Positions 33,852-43,213 of a stretch of 64,000 nucleotides of DNA are shown here, piece after piece. The position numbers and the translations under genes were made by a program. Below the pieces are notes generated by a model. It did not search any database and was not told the DNA's origin. It was given only the letters and a program-made list of their open reading frames with translations. Source of the DNA: Burkholderiaceae bacterium (GTDB lineage Bacteria > Pseudomonadota > Gammaproteobacteria > Burkholderiales > Burkholderiaceae_B); contig JAGOAJ010000001.1 of assembly GCA_017983955.1 (NCBI GenBank), positions 62,001 through 126,000 on the forward strand, in the 5' to 3' direction. Each line of letters starts with the position of its first letter. Position 1 is the first letter of the stretch.

Positions 33852-34688
33852 TTATTTGAACCTATCCAGATCAAAGTATTTCGAGGTCGAGGCAGCGCCT
33901 TCAGTGTCCTGAGTGGCTGAAGGCGTACTGGGACCATTAGCCTGATCCAGCCTTAGACGTTCCGTGCCCTGCGGTGGCGTCGACGTGCCTGCCTGACGCA
34001 TGGCGGCCCGCTGGGCCAGCACTTTCTGCGTCAATACATCCAGCTTAGTCCCCAGATCGGTGTGCTTTTTCAGCCTAGCCCAGTCCGCGGCATCCTGTTT
34101 CTGTAAATTCAGGGTGGTGACATCGGCGCCAGCATCCAACAACAACTGCACCATAGCCGCACTACCCGAGTACGCTGCCATCATCAATGGGGTTGTCCCA
34201 TCGGGCCCAGGTGCGTTAATAATAGCCTGCTTGGTAATCAGCAGACGGGCCATATCCAGATGCCCCTTAGAGGCGGCATAGTGTAATGGTGTCCAGCCCA
34301 GGCGGTTTACCTGAGCGCCACGCTGTATTAAAGCCTGCGCCCTTGCGGTTTCGCCGACCACAGCCAAATACATTAAAGGGGTTTCATCGTTGACATTGAC
34401 GGCATTCACATCGGTTTTCTTGCTTTTAACCAGAACGTCGTAAACCTTCCAGGCGCCATCGCGTATTGCTTGCATGATGGCAGGCTGGCCATCGCTACTG
34501 AATTCATTGGGGTCTACGCCCCTGCCAAGCATTTGCTGCACCTGAGTGACCCTGTCATTGGCAATATTTACCCACCAATCAGAGGGCACGGCTGCACCAA
34601 CGGCAGAACTAAACATCAGAACGGCTAGGCCGGCTATAAGGCGCCTGATAAACACACTAGCGCTAGCGTACGGTGATGAGCTGATCAT
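33852..34688 (-). CDS. Exported ankyrin-repeat protein
   Basis: 278 residues. It has an N-terminal membrane/signal segment (LIAGLAVLMFSSAVGAAVP), then about four to five ankyrin repeats, including VDPNEFSSDGQPAIMQAIRDGAW, NDETPLMYLAVVGETARAQALI, LGWTPLHYAASKGHLDMARLLI and DGTTPLMMAAYSGSAAMVQLLLDAGADV. A polar C-terminal tail follows. It likely works as a periplasmic binding scaffold. It is preceded by AT-rich DNA with repeated ACTTTAA elements. Unrelated in detail to the ankyrin protein at 10515-11195. Confidence 0.87.
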   Translation of the reverse strand: MISSSPYASASVFIRRLIAGLAVLMFSSAVGAAVPSDWWVNIANDRVTQVQQMLGRGVDPNEFSSDGQPAIMQAIRDGAWKVYDVLVKSKKTDVNAVNVNDETPLMYLAVVGETARAQALIQRGAQVNRLGWTPLHYAASKGHLDMARLLITKQAIINAPGPDGTTPLMMAAYSGSAAMVQLLLDAGADVTTLNLQKQDAADWARLKKHTDLGTKLDVLTQKVLAQRAAMRQAGTSTPPQGTERLRLDQANGPSTPSATQDTEGAASTSKYFDLDRFK

Positions 34689-34703
34689 ATGACCATCCTA
34701 GAA

Positions 34704-34821
34704 TTTACTTTAACTAAATCACTTTAAGCATTTGGAGTCTAACGTTACGCTTTCCTATCTAAAGAGTTCACTTTAACCGTAAGTAAAAACCGAAAAATGC
34801 TTAATAGTTTACTTTAACTAA
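34704..34821. repeat. Repeated ACTTTAA elements in an AT-rich gap
   Basis: TTTACTTTAACTAA occurs exactly at 34704-34717 and again at 34808-34821. Partial copies lie between them: ATCACTTTAAGCA (34717-34729) and TTCACTTTAACCG (34767-34779). The block lies between the ankyrin gene and tatD and overlaps the tatD stop region. It may be a multi-site operator for the ankyrin gene or a short repeat remnant. Confidence 0.6.
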
Positions 34822-35603
34822 TTTACATTAATACTTCTATCTATCTTATTGAATAGATTGAAGAAATTATCAGTTGTAGCCTTAGCTATTTCAGCCACTG
34901 GCACACCCCTGAGGTCGGCAATTTTCTCGGCCACATGTATCACTTTAGAGGGATCATTGGTTTTCCCTCGGTGGGGAACGGGTGCCAAAAAGGGCGAATC
35001 CGTCTCTATCAGCAGTCTGTCCAAGGGCATTTTCACGGCAAGCTCATGTAGATCTTGGGCATTTTTAAAGGTCACTATGCCTGACAAAGAAATATAAAAA
35101 CCCAGTTCCATGGCGGCTTGGGCTACCTCCCAGGACTCGGTAAAGCAATGCATGACGCCCCCAGATTGGCCTGCGCCCTCTTCTTGCATGATACGCAAGG
35201 TATCTGCACTGGCAGCCCGTGTATGGATAATCAATGGCAGGCCGCTGGCCTGGCTGGCGCGTATATGGGTACGAAAACGATCGCGCTGCCACTCCAAAGG
35301 TTCGGGCTGACGGAAATAATCCAGGCCGGTTTCACCGATGGCGACTACCTTAGGCGATTGGGCCAGCTCAAGCAGTTGGTCTACGGTGGGCTCTGGGGTA
35401 TCTTCGTAGTCCGGGTGTACCCCTACAGAAGCATATAAATGCGGATGTGGCGCCACCAAATCCATCAAACCGGGCCAATCCGGCAAGTTAACGCTGACCA
35501 CCAAAGCGTGGCTGACCCTGTTCTGGGCCATGCGCTGCAAAATATCCGGAAGATTTTCCGCCAATTCGGGGAAATTAAGGTGGCAATGCGAGTCTACATA
35601 CAT
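34818..35603 (-). CDS. TatD-family metal-dependent deoxyribonuclease/hydrolase
   Basis: 261 residues from the ATG at 35603 (MYVDSHCHLNF; the longer frame to 35651 overlaps holB and is rejected). Metal ligands: HxH (His6, His8), GETGLDYF (the glutamate), the middle histidines in LIIHTRAAS and VMHCFTES, and LIETDSPFLAP with the late aspartate. TatD enzymes are 3'-5' exonucleases acting on DNA, with possible other hydrolase roles. It is the last gene of the mltG-tmk-holB-tatD unit, a common bacterial arrangement. Confidence 0.93.
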   Translation of the reverse strand: MYVDSHCHLNFPELAENLPDILQRMAQNRVSHALVVSVNLPDWPGLMDLVAPHPHLYASVGVHPDYEDTPEPTVDQLLELAQSPKVVAIGETGLDYFRQPEPLEWQRDRFRTHIRASQASGLPLIIHTRAASADTLRIMQEEGAGQSGGVMHCFTESWEVAQAAMELGFYISLSGIVTFKNAQDLHELAVKMPLDRLLIETDSPFLAPVPHRGKTNDPSKVIHVAEKIADLRGVPVAEIAKATTDNFFNLFNKIDRSINVN

Positions 35604-35613
35604 AAGTTTTTTC

Positions 35614-36663
35614 CTAGGCGCAGGCCAATACCGCCCTTTGCAATGCCGCATGGATAAACAGCTTGGGGTTAAGGGGGTGGCCTGCCACTGCGCGCTGCTG
35701 CGCCAACCAACGGTTCATGTCTAACAAATTAATCATACTTGCCCTGGCTGCTGCCACGCCTACCGTCGCTGATAAAGCAGGAAAGTAACGTATGGGCTCC
35801 TGGCTGGCCACTAGGGTTATATCTACAAAAAGCCGTTGTAAATTATCTATCCAACTGACTGCCGGCTGTTTTTCAAGTAAATCAGCGACCGGGCCTATGT
35901 CCGCTCTGGGCGCGTTAGCAATCAATCCAGCCAACATGGCAAGCCAATCTGGACAAGCCTGCTCACGTGAGCGGGACAATTCCAAGGCCAACAATGGTGC
36001 GCCCCCTGCAGCAGATAGCCAATCCGAGGGTTGGGCCAGCCCCTGCTGTTCTAACCAACTAACACTTAGCTCCACATCGGGAACCGACAGTGGCAACCGT
36101 CGGCAACGCGACACCAAGGTAGGCAACAAACGATCAGGAGCATCAGCGACCAGCAGGAAAACAGTATGACGCGGCGGCTCCTCCAGCACCTTGAGCAAGG
36201 CATTGGCCGAAATAACATTAAGCGCCTGAGCGGGATAAAGCACCGCCACCCGCCATCCTCCCCTATGTGTGGCAGTATTAAACCAGGAGTTTAAAGAACG
36301 CAGTTGCTCTACCCGTATTTCTTTGGATGGTACTTTTTTTGCCGTCGTGGCAGATGTGCCGACATCTTCATCGGAACCAGCTTCTTGAGCACCTTCTTCC
36401 AACGCAATCGCATCAGGCCGTATACGGCGTATATCAGGATGATTGCCGCTGGCCAACCACAAGCAAGCAGTGCAATGGCCGCAAGCCAGACCCTGAACAG
36501 GCTGCTCGCACAGCAGACTAGCAGCCGCGGCCAGCGCAAACTGGCTTTTCCCTATACCAGGCAGTCCGTGTATCAGCCAGGCGTGGGCAAAACGCTCGCG
36601 CTGGCTTAGCCAAGCGGAGGCGGTAGCCTGTTGCCATGGCAAAAACTGTGGGTAGGCGCTCAT
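35614..36663 (-). CDS. holB: DNA polymerase III, delta-prime subunit
   Basis: 349 residues, starting [11 protein letters not shown]. It has a AAA+ fold: degenerate P-loop [12 protein letters not shown] near residue 37, zinc-finger cysteines in [22 protein letters not shown], and the clamp-loader motif [23 protein letters not shown] followed by [10 protein letters not shown]. It is the clamp-loader 'stator' of the replicative polymerase. The start overlaps the tmk stop by ATGA. The acidic insert [14 protein letters not shown] is variable among relatives. Confidence 0.94.
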   Translation of the reverse strand: MSAYPQFLPWQQATASAWLSQRERFAHAWLIHGLPGIGKSQFALAAAASLLCEQPVQGLACGHCTACLWLASGNHPDIRRIRPDAIALEEGAQEAGSDEDVGTSATTAKKVPSKEIRVEQLRSLNSWFNTATHRGGWRVAVLYPAQALNVISANALLKVLEEPPRHTVFLLVADAPDRLLPTLVSRCRRLPLSVPDVELSVSWLEQQGLAQPSDWLSAAGGAPLLALELSRSREQACPDWLAMLAGLIANAPRADIGPVADLLEKQPAVSWIDNLQRLFVDITLVASQEPIRYFPALSATVGVAAARASMINLLDMNRWLAQQRAVAGHPLNPKLFIHAALQRAVLACA

Positions 36664-37346
36664 GGCTGAGGCCATTCCTGCAATTTCCGGGGAAATTGCC
36701 GGCTAAGCAATTGATCTACTTGCTGCAGCAATACTATGCGTATTTCAGCAATAGACTGGGATGAATCAACGATATAGAAACGTTCTGGGTCTTGCTCGGC
36801 GCGCTGGTGATAGGCTGCACGAGTGCGTTCAAAAAATGCCTGGGCCTCTTGCTCGAAGCGATCGGGACTGCCACCACGCTCTAGACGTTGCCTGGCCAAG
36901 GCCAAAGGCAGGTCGAACAGCCAGGTTTGATCCGGCTGTAGACCCGCATGCACCCACTCTTCCAGAATTTGAATACGACGCTCGCCCAACTGGCGCCCTC
37001 CGCCCTGATAGGCATAAGTCGCGTCAGTAAAACGGTCGCAAACTACCCATTTCCCTGCGTCCAAGGCAGGTTTAATGACAGTTTCCACATGTTCGCAACG
37101 AGCGGCGAACATCAACAGGGTTTCTGTCTTAAGGTGCATGGGCTGATTCAGCACCATCTGTCGCAGCGCCTCGCCTAAAAGCGTACCCCCAGGCTCTCGA
37201 GTCAGCACCACCTGCTGGCCACGTTCCCGTAATTGGTCGGCCAGCCATTCCACATGCGTGCTTTTACCGGCGCCATCCACCCCTTCCAGGGTAATAAAGC
37301 CGCCACGGCGCATTGGCGTGGCTAATGTCGTGTTAGCGTGCGACAT
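36660..37346 (-). CDS. tmk: Thymidylate kinase
   Basis: 228 residues. The P-loop is [10 protein letters not shown] (residues 21-30), the DR-x motif is [16 protein letters not shown], and the LID region follows [14 protein letters not shown]. It phosphorylates dTMP to dTDP. An internal ATG at codon 12 is an alternative start; the first is used because only 2 bases separate it from mltG. It overlaps holB by four bases. Confidence 0.95.
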   Translation of the reverse strand: MSHANTTLATPMRRGGFITLEGVDGAGKSTHVEWLADQLRERGQQVVLTREPGGTLLGEALRQMVLNQPMHLKTETLLMFAARCEHVETVIKPALDAGKWVVCDRFTDATYAYQGGGRQLGERRIQILEEWVHAGLQPDQTWLFDLPLALARQRLERGGSPDRFEQEAQAFFERTRAAYHQRAEQDPERFYIVDSSQSIAEIRIVLLQQVDQLLSRQFPRKLQEWPQP

Positions 37347-37348
37347 AA

Positions 37349-38359
37349 TTAATTGCGTCGTCCCAATATGAACTTGCCCACAGCGCGATTATGGGCGTTC
37401 AGGTCTTTAGAAAATTCGCTGCTGCCATCACCGCGCGAGACAAAATACAGATAACTATGTTTTTCTGGATGCAAAGCAGCCAATAGCGCTGCCTTGCCAG
37501 CACTAGCAATAGGTGTGGGTGGCAGCCCACCACGCGTATAGGTATTCCAAGGCGTGTCTGTGGTTAGATCTTTTTTACGTATACGGCCTTGATAGGCCTC
37601 GCCCATGCCATAAATTACCGTGGGATCGGTCTGCAACAGCATATTGCGCCGCAAACGATTCACAAACACCCCGGCTACGCGATCTCGATCCGCGCTATGA
37701 CCGGTCTCTTTTTCAACAATTGACGCCAACACCAGTGCTTCATAAGGTGTTTTCAGCGGTAAATTCGGCTCGCGCTGTTCCCAGGCGGCCTGAAGTATTT
37801 GTTCCTGGGCATGATAAGCGCGACGCAAAATGTCGAAATCGCTAGTGCCGGGGACAAAAACATAAGTATCCGGATAAAACCAGCCTTCAGGGCTATCTGC
37901 CGTGATTCCCAGGCGCTTCATCAATTCCTGATCACTGACTCCATCCAGAGTTTGCTTGACCTGAGGGGCGTCGCGCAAGGCCTGACGTATGCCTAGATAC
38001 GTCCACCCCTCGACCAGGGTAAGCCGTGTTTGCATCATGTCACCTGCCGCCATGCGCTCTAGTAGGCTACGTGGTGTGTCGCCTCGTACGGCTTCATAGG
38101 CGCCTGCTTTGAGCAAGGTGTCACTACTGGTTAAGCGGGACAGCAGAACAAAAGCGTCTTCGTTCAAGTGTATGCCAGCCTGCTCCATGACGCGAGCTAT
38201 GCTGCGCGGACGACTGCCAGTCTCGACCAGATAATCTATCCGATCACTGTCCATGGCAACGGGCTGTTCCGTCCAGTACCAGGCTGCGGCACTAAACAGC
38301 GCAGCGGCCAAAGCCAGCAGCAATAGTGCTGTTAAAACGAGTTTTCTGAATATGATCAT
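37349..38359 (-). CDS. mltG: Endolytic murein transglycosylase MltG (YceG-like)
   Basis: 336 residues. One N-terminal membrane anchor (about 7-28) is followed by a LysM-like region ([15 protein letters not shown]) and the YceG catalytic domain with [23 protein letters not shown], and the catalytic glutamate in [25 protein letters not shown], ending [10 protein letters not shown]...[15 protein letters not shown]. It cleaves nascent glycan strands in the periplasm to set their length. First gene of the unit leading to tatD, divergent from ygfZ. Confidence 0.95.
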   Translation of the reverse strand: MIIFRKLVLTALLLLALAAALFSAAAWYWTEQPVAMDSDRIDYLVETGSRPRSIARVMEQAGIHLNEDAFVLLSRLTSSDTLLKAGAYEAVRGDTPRSLLERMAAGDMMQTRLTLVEGWTYLGIRQALRDAPQVKQTLDGVSDQELMKRLGITADSPEGWFYPDTYVFVPGTSDFDILRRAYHAQEQILQAAWEQREPNLPLKTPYEALVLASIVEKETGHSADRDRVAGVFVNRLRRNMLLQTDPTVIYGMGEAYQGRIRKKDLTTDTPWNTYTRGGLPPTPIASAGKAALLAALHPEKHSYLYFVSRGDGSSEFSKDLNAHNRAVGKFILGRRN

Positions 38360-38467
38360 GAAGCAAGAGTGTATGCCCGGATAAGCGAGCAGTGCGAGGC
38401 GAAGGAAAGCCCGTTATCATAAACGTTAAGCTCACCCATGTCTTTTATTGCGAGTTGCGTACACACC

Positions 38468-39490
38468 ATGAATAATCTTCCTGCATTTGTCAGCCCCCTA
38501 AGTGACCTGGCCGTTATTGAAATCAGCGGCGCTGATGCCATCAGTTTCATGCAGTCCCAGTTGACTCAGGATGTTGCCAGCCTGACCCCTGATCATGCCG
38601 TGCTGGCCGGTTATTGCAGTCCCAAGGGCCGCCTGCTGGCTACCATGGTGATATGGTCTGCACCACTTCCTGACGATACACCCAGCCTATACGCCTTAGT
38701 CAAGGCCGATGTGGCGGATTCCCTGGTAAAACGTCTATCCATGTTTGTGCTGCGTGCCAAAGCCAAGCTAGTTATTGCCCGTGCCTCGGTTTGGGGGCTG
38801 GCCCTGCCACCCCAGCCGCTTGAGCCCTTCCCCCTGGAGGGTTTGGCCGATGCAGGCATTACCAGCGCCGCCGGGCATTTGTATGCTGCAATCGAGCTAT
38901 TGCCTGTGCAGCCATCGCCTTATAGCTGCATACACACCGAAACGGGGATATGGATAGCCGCGCCATCCACCGCGGACAGCCCCACCCGCTGGTGGCATAT
39001 CAGTCATATTATCAACCCCGAAGCCCAGGCCGATCAAGGCTGGTGGAATGCCGCTGACATCGCTGCAGGGCTACCGTGGGTCACGACCGCCGTGCAGGAT
39101 GTATTCATACCCCAAACCCTGAACCTGGACCTGATACAGGGCGTCAGCTTCAGCAAAGGATGTTATCCCGGTCAAGAAGTCGTGGCACGTAGTCACTATC
39201 GAGGCACGATAAAACGTCGCATGGCCTACGGTGTCGTGGCCGCGCCAGACGCTATAAATATAGCCACGGCAGACCAGCTTGCCGGTCAAGATATTCACGA
39301 TGCAAATCAGCCTGACAACCCCTGCGGACGCGTTATCAACGCTGCCATAGATGGCGATGGTCAGCTGCACCTACTGCTGGAAGTACAACTGGCTGATTTA
39401 GGCGTGGCCGACTTTAGATTGGGCCAGCCCACTGGACCGACAATAGCCATTCGTGATCTGCCCTATCCGATACAAGCAGCCACCGCTTAA
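38468..39490 (+). CDS. ygfZ: Folate-binding Fe-S cluster maintenance protein YgfZ
   Basis: 340 residues from the ATG at 38468 (an in-frame ATG 30 bases upstream is possible). GcvT-like fold; the diagnostic YgfZ motif KGCYPGQEVVARSHYRG lies near residue 235. YgfZ assists assembly or repair of certain iron-sulfur enzymes using tetrahydrofolate in the cytoplasm. Divergent from mltG, as is common in Burkholderiales. Confidence 0.93.
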   Translation: MNNLPAFVSPLSDLAVIEISGADAISFMQSQLTQDVASLTPDHAVLAGYCSPKGRLLATMVIWSAPLPDDTPSLYALVKADVADSLVKRLSMFVLRAKAKLVIARASVWGLALPPQPLEPFPLEGLADAGITSAAGHLYAAIELLPVQPSPYSCIHTETGIWIAAPSTADSPTRWWHISHIINPEAQADQGWWNAADIAAGLPWVTTAVQDVFIPQTLNLDLIQGVSFSKGCYPGQEVVARSHYRGTIKRRMAYGVVAAPDAINIATADQLAGQDIHDANQPDNPCGRVINAAIDGDGQLHLLLEVQLADLGVADFRLGQPTGPTIAIRDLPYPIQAATA

Positions 39491-39517
39491 AACGGCGGCT
39501 AGTTGCACAGGTAGGCG

Positions 39518-39544
39518 CCATCAGCCTGCAACGCAGGCTGATGG
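39518..39544. terminator. Perfect hairpin between convergent ygfZ and mmsB
   Basis: CCATCAGCCTGC (39518-39529), loop AAC, GCAGGCTGATGG (39533-39544): an uninterrupted 12-pair stem between two convergent stop codons. No long T-run follows on either strand, but position and stability argue for a shared bidirectional terminator. Confidence 0.65.
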
Positions 39545-39545
39545 A

Positions 39546-40430
39546 CTACTTTCTGAACAGATTCAATATGCTGGAAAAATCCTTGCCACCGCTGCCTTGG
39601 GCGCTATGCATGGAATACAGATTGCGCGCCAGCTCACCCAAAGGGATAGAAGAGCGCGTATTCAATGCAGATTCCGCAGCCAAACCCAAGTCTTTCAGCA
39701 TAAGGTCAACACCAAAGCCATCTTTGTAGTCCTTGGAGGCAGGGGCCTGCGGCATAACACCGGGCCAGGGGTTATACACCTCAGTCGCCCAGTTGCGCCC
39801 CGAGCTTTTCGAAATAATTTCAGACAGCACATTGGGATCCAGGCCATTGGCCACGCCTAGCGCCAAGGCTTCCGACGTACCGGCCATCAATATGCCCAGC
39901 AGCATGTTGTTGCATATTTTGGCCACTTGACCCGCACCATCGGCACCCGCATGGAAAATATTTTTACCCATTTTTTCCAGATAAGGCCGTGCCGCATCGA
40001 AGTCGGCACTAGCCCCGCCCACGATAAAGGTCAGGGTGCCTGCGGCCGCCCCACCCGTACCGCCAGATACGGGTGCGTCTATCATGCGCAGGCCACGCTG
40101 CCGGGCAGCATCGGCCACCTTACGAGAGGATTCCGGAGCTATGGTGCTGCATTCGATAACCAATGCCCCAGAGGCAATGTTGTGCAACAAGCCGCTATCA
40201 CCCAGATACAGCCCTTCGACGTGCTTGCTGGCAGGCAGCATAGTAATCACGACATCAGCGCCTTTGACGGCCTCTGCAGCCGATGCAGCTTGCTGCGCGC
40301 CGGCGTCCACCAAGGCCTGCACAGCAGCAGGCACCAGATCAAATACGCTAAGCTGATATCCGGCCTTGACCAGATTCAAGGCCATGGGGCTGCCCATATG
40401 GCCCAAACCAATAAATGCAATACGGCTCAT
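39546..40430 (-). CDS. mmsB: 3-hydroxyisobutyrate dehydrogenase
   Basis: 294 residues, beta-hydroxyacid dehydrogenase family. The Rossmann start is IAFIGLGHMGSPMALNLVKAGYQLSVFD, substrate-binding DAPVSGGTGGAAAGTLTF lies near residue 120, and the catalytic lysine is in GAGQVAKICNNMLLG near residue 170. It oxidises 3-hydroxyisobutyrate to methylmalonate semialdehyde with NAD+ in valine breakdown. It follows the hydrolase and acyl-CoA dehydrogenase genes of the same pathway; no mmsA is in the window. Confidence 0.95.
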   Translation of the reverse strand: MSRIAFIGLGHMGSPMALNLVKAGYQLSVFDLVPAAVQALVDAGAQQAASAAEAVKGADVVITMLPASKHVEGLYLGDSGLLHNIASGALVIECSTIAPESSRKVADAARQRGLRMIDAPVSGGTGGAAAGTLTFIVGGASADFDAARPYLEKMGKNIFHAGADGAGQVAKICNNMLLGILMAGTSEALALGVANGLDPNVLSEIISKSSGRNWATEVYNPWPGVMPQAPASKDYKDGFGVDLMLKDLGLAAESALNTRSSIPLGELARNLYSMHSAQGSGGKDFSSILNLFRK

Positions 40431-40458
40431 GTTGTCTCCTAGGGGTTTGTTTATGTCT

Positions 40459-41595
40459 TTATTCCTGGCCTAGATCAGCCAAAGGATGCGATATGGATGC
40501 GGGCCAAGGGGTCACGAAGTAGCGTTGCACCCAGGCATCATCGGCCTGTTCCAAGCTGGCTGGATTCCATTTGGGTTGTTTGTCTTTGTCGATGAGCAAG
40601 GCCCGTATACCTTCCTTGAAATCACCCTGCACGCCGCACTGCAAAGACACAACATACTCTTCGCGAAAGACCTGGGCAAGTGACAAAAAGCGCACGCGAC
40701 GCAATAGCGCATAGCTAAGCCTGGCAGAACCGGGCGCGCCAGCGGAAAAAGTAGCAGCCGCACGTTTTAGCCAAGGGTCTTCATGGTCTGCCCACACAAG
40801 TATGCTTTTGCAGATGGAATCAAAATTCAGGCCGTCGCAAGCCTGACGTATGACGTCGTAATGGCTGCGCAAGGGACCTTGCGGCAAGGCGGCTTCTGGC
40901 TTTAGCGCCAACAGCAATTGACTAAGCGCGTTATCATTTTCCTGACGGGCGGACGACCACGATGCTTGACCGATGCCGGCCAGCAATTCGTCCCAACGCC
41001 CTGACTCCAGTGTGTAATCAGCCAAACCTAAAAATTCACAATCGCTGGCGCCCAACTGAGCACCGGTCAAGGCCAGAAACACCCCTATGCCACCCGGCAA
41101 GCGGCTAAGCATCCAAGTCCCGCCCACATCGGGAAATAAGCCTATGGTGATTTCCGGCATGGCGTAGCGCGTGGTTTCGCTGACTACGCGATGGCTGCCC
41201 GCCATGAACAGGCCCACGCCACCGCCCATGACTATGCCATTACCCCAGCACAACACCGGCTTGGGGTAGGTGTGTAGTTGGTAGTCCAGGCGATATTCCA
41301 CGTCAAAGAACTGTCGAGCATGCGGATTGTCCCAGGCTTGACCGCTGGTGTTGTCCAGCATGGACTGATACAAGCTGTGCAGATCGCCCCCGGCGCAAAA
41401 CGCCCTGTCGCCAGCGCCTTTCAGTATGACGAAGGCTATCGAGGCATCGGTTTCCCACTGGCTTAATTGCTGGGTCAGCAGTTCGCACATAGTCAGGGAC
41501 AAACCATTCAATGTTTTGGGACTGTTCAAGGTGGCTACGCCCACCTTCATGCCATTGGCTGTATCCAACGTTTCAAACAACACAGGGGACGTCAT
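40459..41595 (-). CDS. 3-hydroxyisobutyryl-CoA hydrolase / enoyl-CoA hydratase-isomerase family
   Basis: 378 residues, long for a crotonase and matching the hydrolase (HIBCH) branch with its extra C-terminal domain (about 260-378). The crotonase core has FVILKGAGDRAFCAGGDLHSLYQ and NGIVMGGGVGLFMAGSHRVVSETTRYAMPEITIGLFPDVGGTWMLSRL. It removes CoA from 3-hydroxyisobutyryl-CoA so that mmsB can act. The start overlaps the preceding acyl-CoA dehydrogenase stop by four bases (ATGA). Confidence 0.9.
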   Translation of the reverse strand: MTSPVLFETLDTANGMKVGVATLNSPKTLNGLSLTMCELLTQQLSQWETDASIAFVILKGAGDRAFCAGGDLHSLYQSMLDNTSGQAWDNPHARQFFDVEYRLDYQLHTYPKPVLCWGNGIVMGGGVGLFMAGSHRVVSETTRYAMPEITIGLFPDVGGTWMLSRLPGGIGVFLALTGAQLGASDCEFLGLADYTLESGRWDELLAGIGQASWSSARQENDNALSQLLLALKPEAALPQGPLRSHYDVIRQACDGLNFDSICKSILVWADHEDPWLKRAAATFSAGAPGSARLSYALLRRVRFLSLAQVFREEYVVSLQCGVQGDFKEGIRALLIDKDKQPKWNPASLEQADDAWVQRYFVTPWPASISHPLADLGQE

Positions 41596-42746
41596 TTAAT
41601 ATCGGCTCCGTTAACTAATATTTGCCGGGCAATAATAACGCGCATGATCTCATTTGTGCCTTCGAGTATCTGGTGCACCCGAGTGTCGCGTACCAGGCGT
41701 TCTAGGGGGTAATCTTTCAGGTAGCCGTAGCCACCGAATATTTGCTGGGCATCCAGGCAGGCCTGAAAACATAGGTCAGTGGCCAGTCGCTTGGCCATGG
41801 CACAGTACGTACTGGCTTGTGGGTCTTGTGCATCCAGTTTGCTGGCCGCTAGGCGCACCATTTGGCGCGAGGCCACAATATGGGTCAGGATATCCGCCAG
41901 TTTGAACTGCAAGGCCTGGAAGGTAGCAATAGGTTGGCCAAACTGGCTACGTTCGGTCATATAGCGACGGGCGGCATCGTAAGCGCCCTGCGCGGCCCCG
42001 ACTGAACAGGTCGCGATATTAATGCGTCCGCCATCCAGTCCCTTCATGGCCATCATAAAACCTTGGCCTTCATTACCCAGCAAGTTTTCGGCAGAAATTT
42101 CGACGTTGTCAAAAGTAATCGGCCGAGTCGACTGGCTGTTCCAGCCCATTTTTTCTTCTTTGCGGCCATAGGTGATACCAGGGGTATCGCCAGGCACTAT
42201 GAAAGCCGATATACCCTTGGGGCCTGGGCCACCTGTGCGCGCCATCACCACCAGCGCATCGGTGTCACCGGCCCCGGAAATAAAGGCCTTGGCACCATTC
42301 AGAATATAGGTATTACCTTTTCTTTCAGCACGTGTGCTTAAGGCCGCCGCATCCGAACCTGCACCGGGTTCGGTCAAGCAGTACGAAGCCAGCTTCTGGC
42401 CAGAGGCCAACAAGGGCCCCCAGACCTCGCGTACGCTGTCCGTGCCCCAGGTGCCTACCATCCAGGTAGCCATGTTATGTATGGTCAGGAAGGCGGCTGT
42501 AGATGGGTCGTAGGCGGCCATTCCCTCGAAGACCAAGGTGGCATCCAGACGTGGCAGGCCCAAGCCGCCTATGGACTCGGGTGCATAAATTCCACAAAAC
42601 CCCAGTTCGCCCGCCTTACTGAACGCTTCACGTGGAAAAATAGACTCTGCATCCCAGCGGGCTGCATGAGGCTCCAGTTCGCCCACAGCGAAATCATGGG
42701 CCGCCTGGGCAAATGCTTGTTGCTCATCGCTAAGATGAAAATCCAT
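41592..42746 (-). CDS. Acyl-CoA dehydrogenase, probably isobutyryl-CoA dehydrogenase
   Basis: 384 residues, FAD enzyme. YCLTEPGAGSDAAALSTRAER and GMGWNSQSTRPITFDNVEI-like elements (GWNSQSTRPI) are present, and the catalytic glutamate lies in the C-terminal ILEGTNEIMRVIIARQIL region. Its neighbours are the next two enzymes of valine catabolism, so its likely substrate is isobutyryl-CoA; that is inferred from context. First gene of the three-gene unit. Confidence 0.9.
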   Translation of the reverse strand: MDFHLSDEQQAFAQAAHDFAVGELEPHAARWDAESIFPREAFSKAGELGFCGIYAPESIGGLGLPRLDATLVFEGMAAYDPSTAAFLTIHNMATWMVGTWGTDSVREVWGPLLASGQKLASYCLTEPGAGSDAAALSTRAERKGNTYILNGAKAFISGAGDTDALVVMARTGGPGPKGISAFIVPGDTPGITYGRKEEKMGWNSQSTRPITFDNVEISAENLLGNEGQGFMMAMKGLDGGRINIATCSVGAAQGAYDAARRYMTERSQFGQPIATFQALQFKLADILTHIVASRQMVRLAASKLDAQDPQASTYCAMAKRLATDLCFQACLDAQQIFGGYGYLKDYPLERLVRDTRVHQILEGTNEIMRVIIARQILVNGADIK

Positions 42747-42811
42747 TCTTGTCTCTCCCGTGAGTCGATGCTTGTTATTGTCGTTACCATAGCGCGTTAT
42801 ACATCATGTTT

Positions 42812-42829
42812 TTGTCATATAGACGACAA
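42812..42829. promoter_or_regulatory. Inverted repeat upstream of the valine-degradation unit
   Basis: TTGTC (42812-42816) and GACAA (42825-42829) flank an 8-base AT-rich spacer, 66-83 bases upstream of the acyl-CoA dehydrogenase start. The minus-strand copy could double as a -35 box. It is a candidate operator for the pathway regulator; no regulator gene is adjacent. Confidence 0.3.
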
Positions 42830-42838
42830 AGATTGATC

Positions 42839-43213
42839 TTAACTCGGTTGTTTATCTTGCGCCTGGGCAGCAGCCAAACGCGCCTTACGGCGCTTAGGAC
42901 GATTAGCTGGCTTGGTCATAAAAGCCTTGCGATGTATGGCGCGCCTGCGACGGGACTCCATGGGATCAAACACCAGAGGCCGATAAATTTCGACACGGTC
43001 GCCGTCCTTAAGTAGCTGATCTTGATCGCAGCGCTGTCCATAAATACCCACCACCGTTAGCTCCGGGGACAACTGCGGATGACTAGACCAGAAACCGCCC
43101 TGCTCTAAGGCCTGGGCGACAGTCGCCGTGCTGGGCAAGTGCAACTCACAACGCCAGATCCTGTCTGGCGTGGCAAAGATTAGTTCCACAGCAATAGGTT
43201 GTTCACTCGCCAT
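42839..43213 (-). CDS. rnfH: RnfH/UPF0125 family protein
   Basis: 124 residues from the ATG at 43213; the frame is open further but that part overlaps ratA. It has a ubiquitin-like beta-grasp fold: IAVELIFATPDRIWRCELHLP, TVAQALEQGGF, VVGIYGQRC and GDRVEIYRPLVFDPMESRRRRA. The family is found with ratA and with rnf clusters, but its role is unknown. A Lys/Arg-rich tail ends the protein. It overlaps the ratA stop by 11 bases. Confidence 0.92.
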   Translation of the reverse strand: MASEQPIAVELIFATPDRIWRCELHLPSTATVAQALEQGGFWSSHPQLSPELTVVGIYGQRCDQDQLLKDGDRVEIYRPLVFDPMESRRRRAIHRKAFMTKPANRPKRRKARLAAAQAQDKQPS

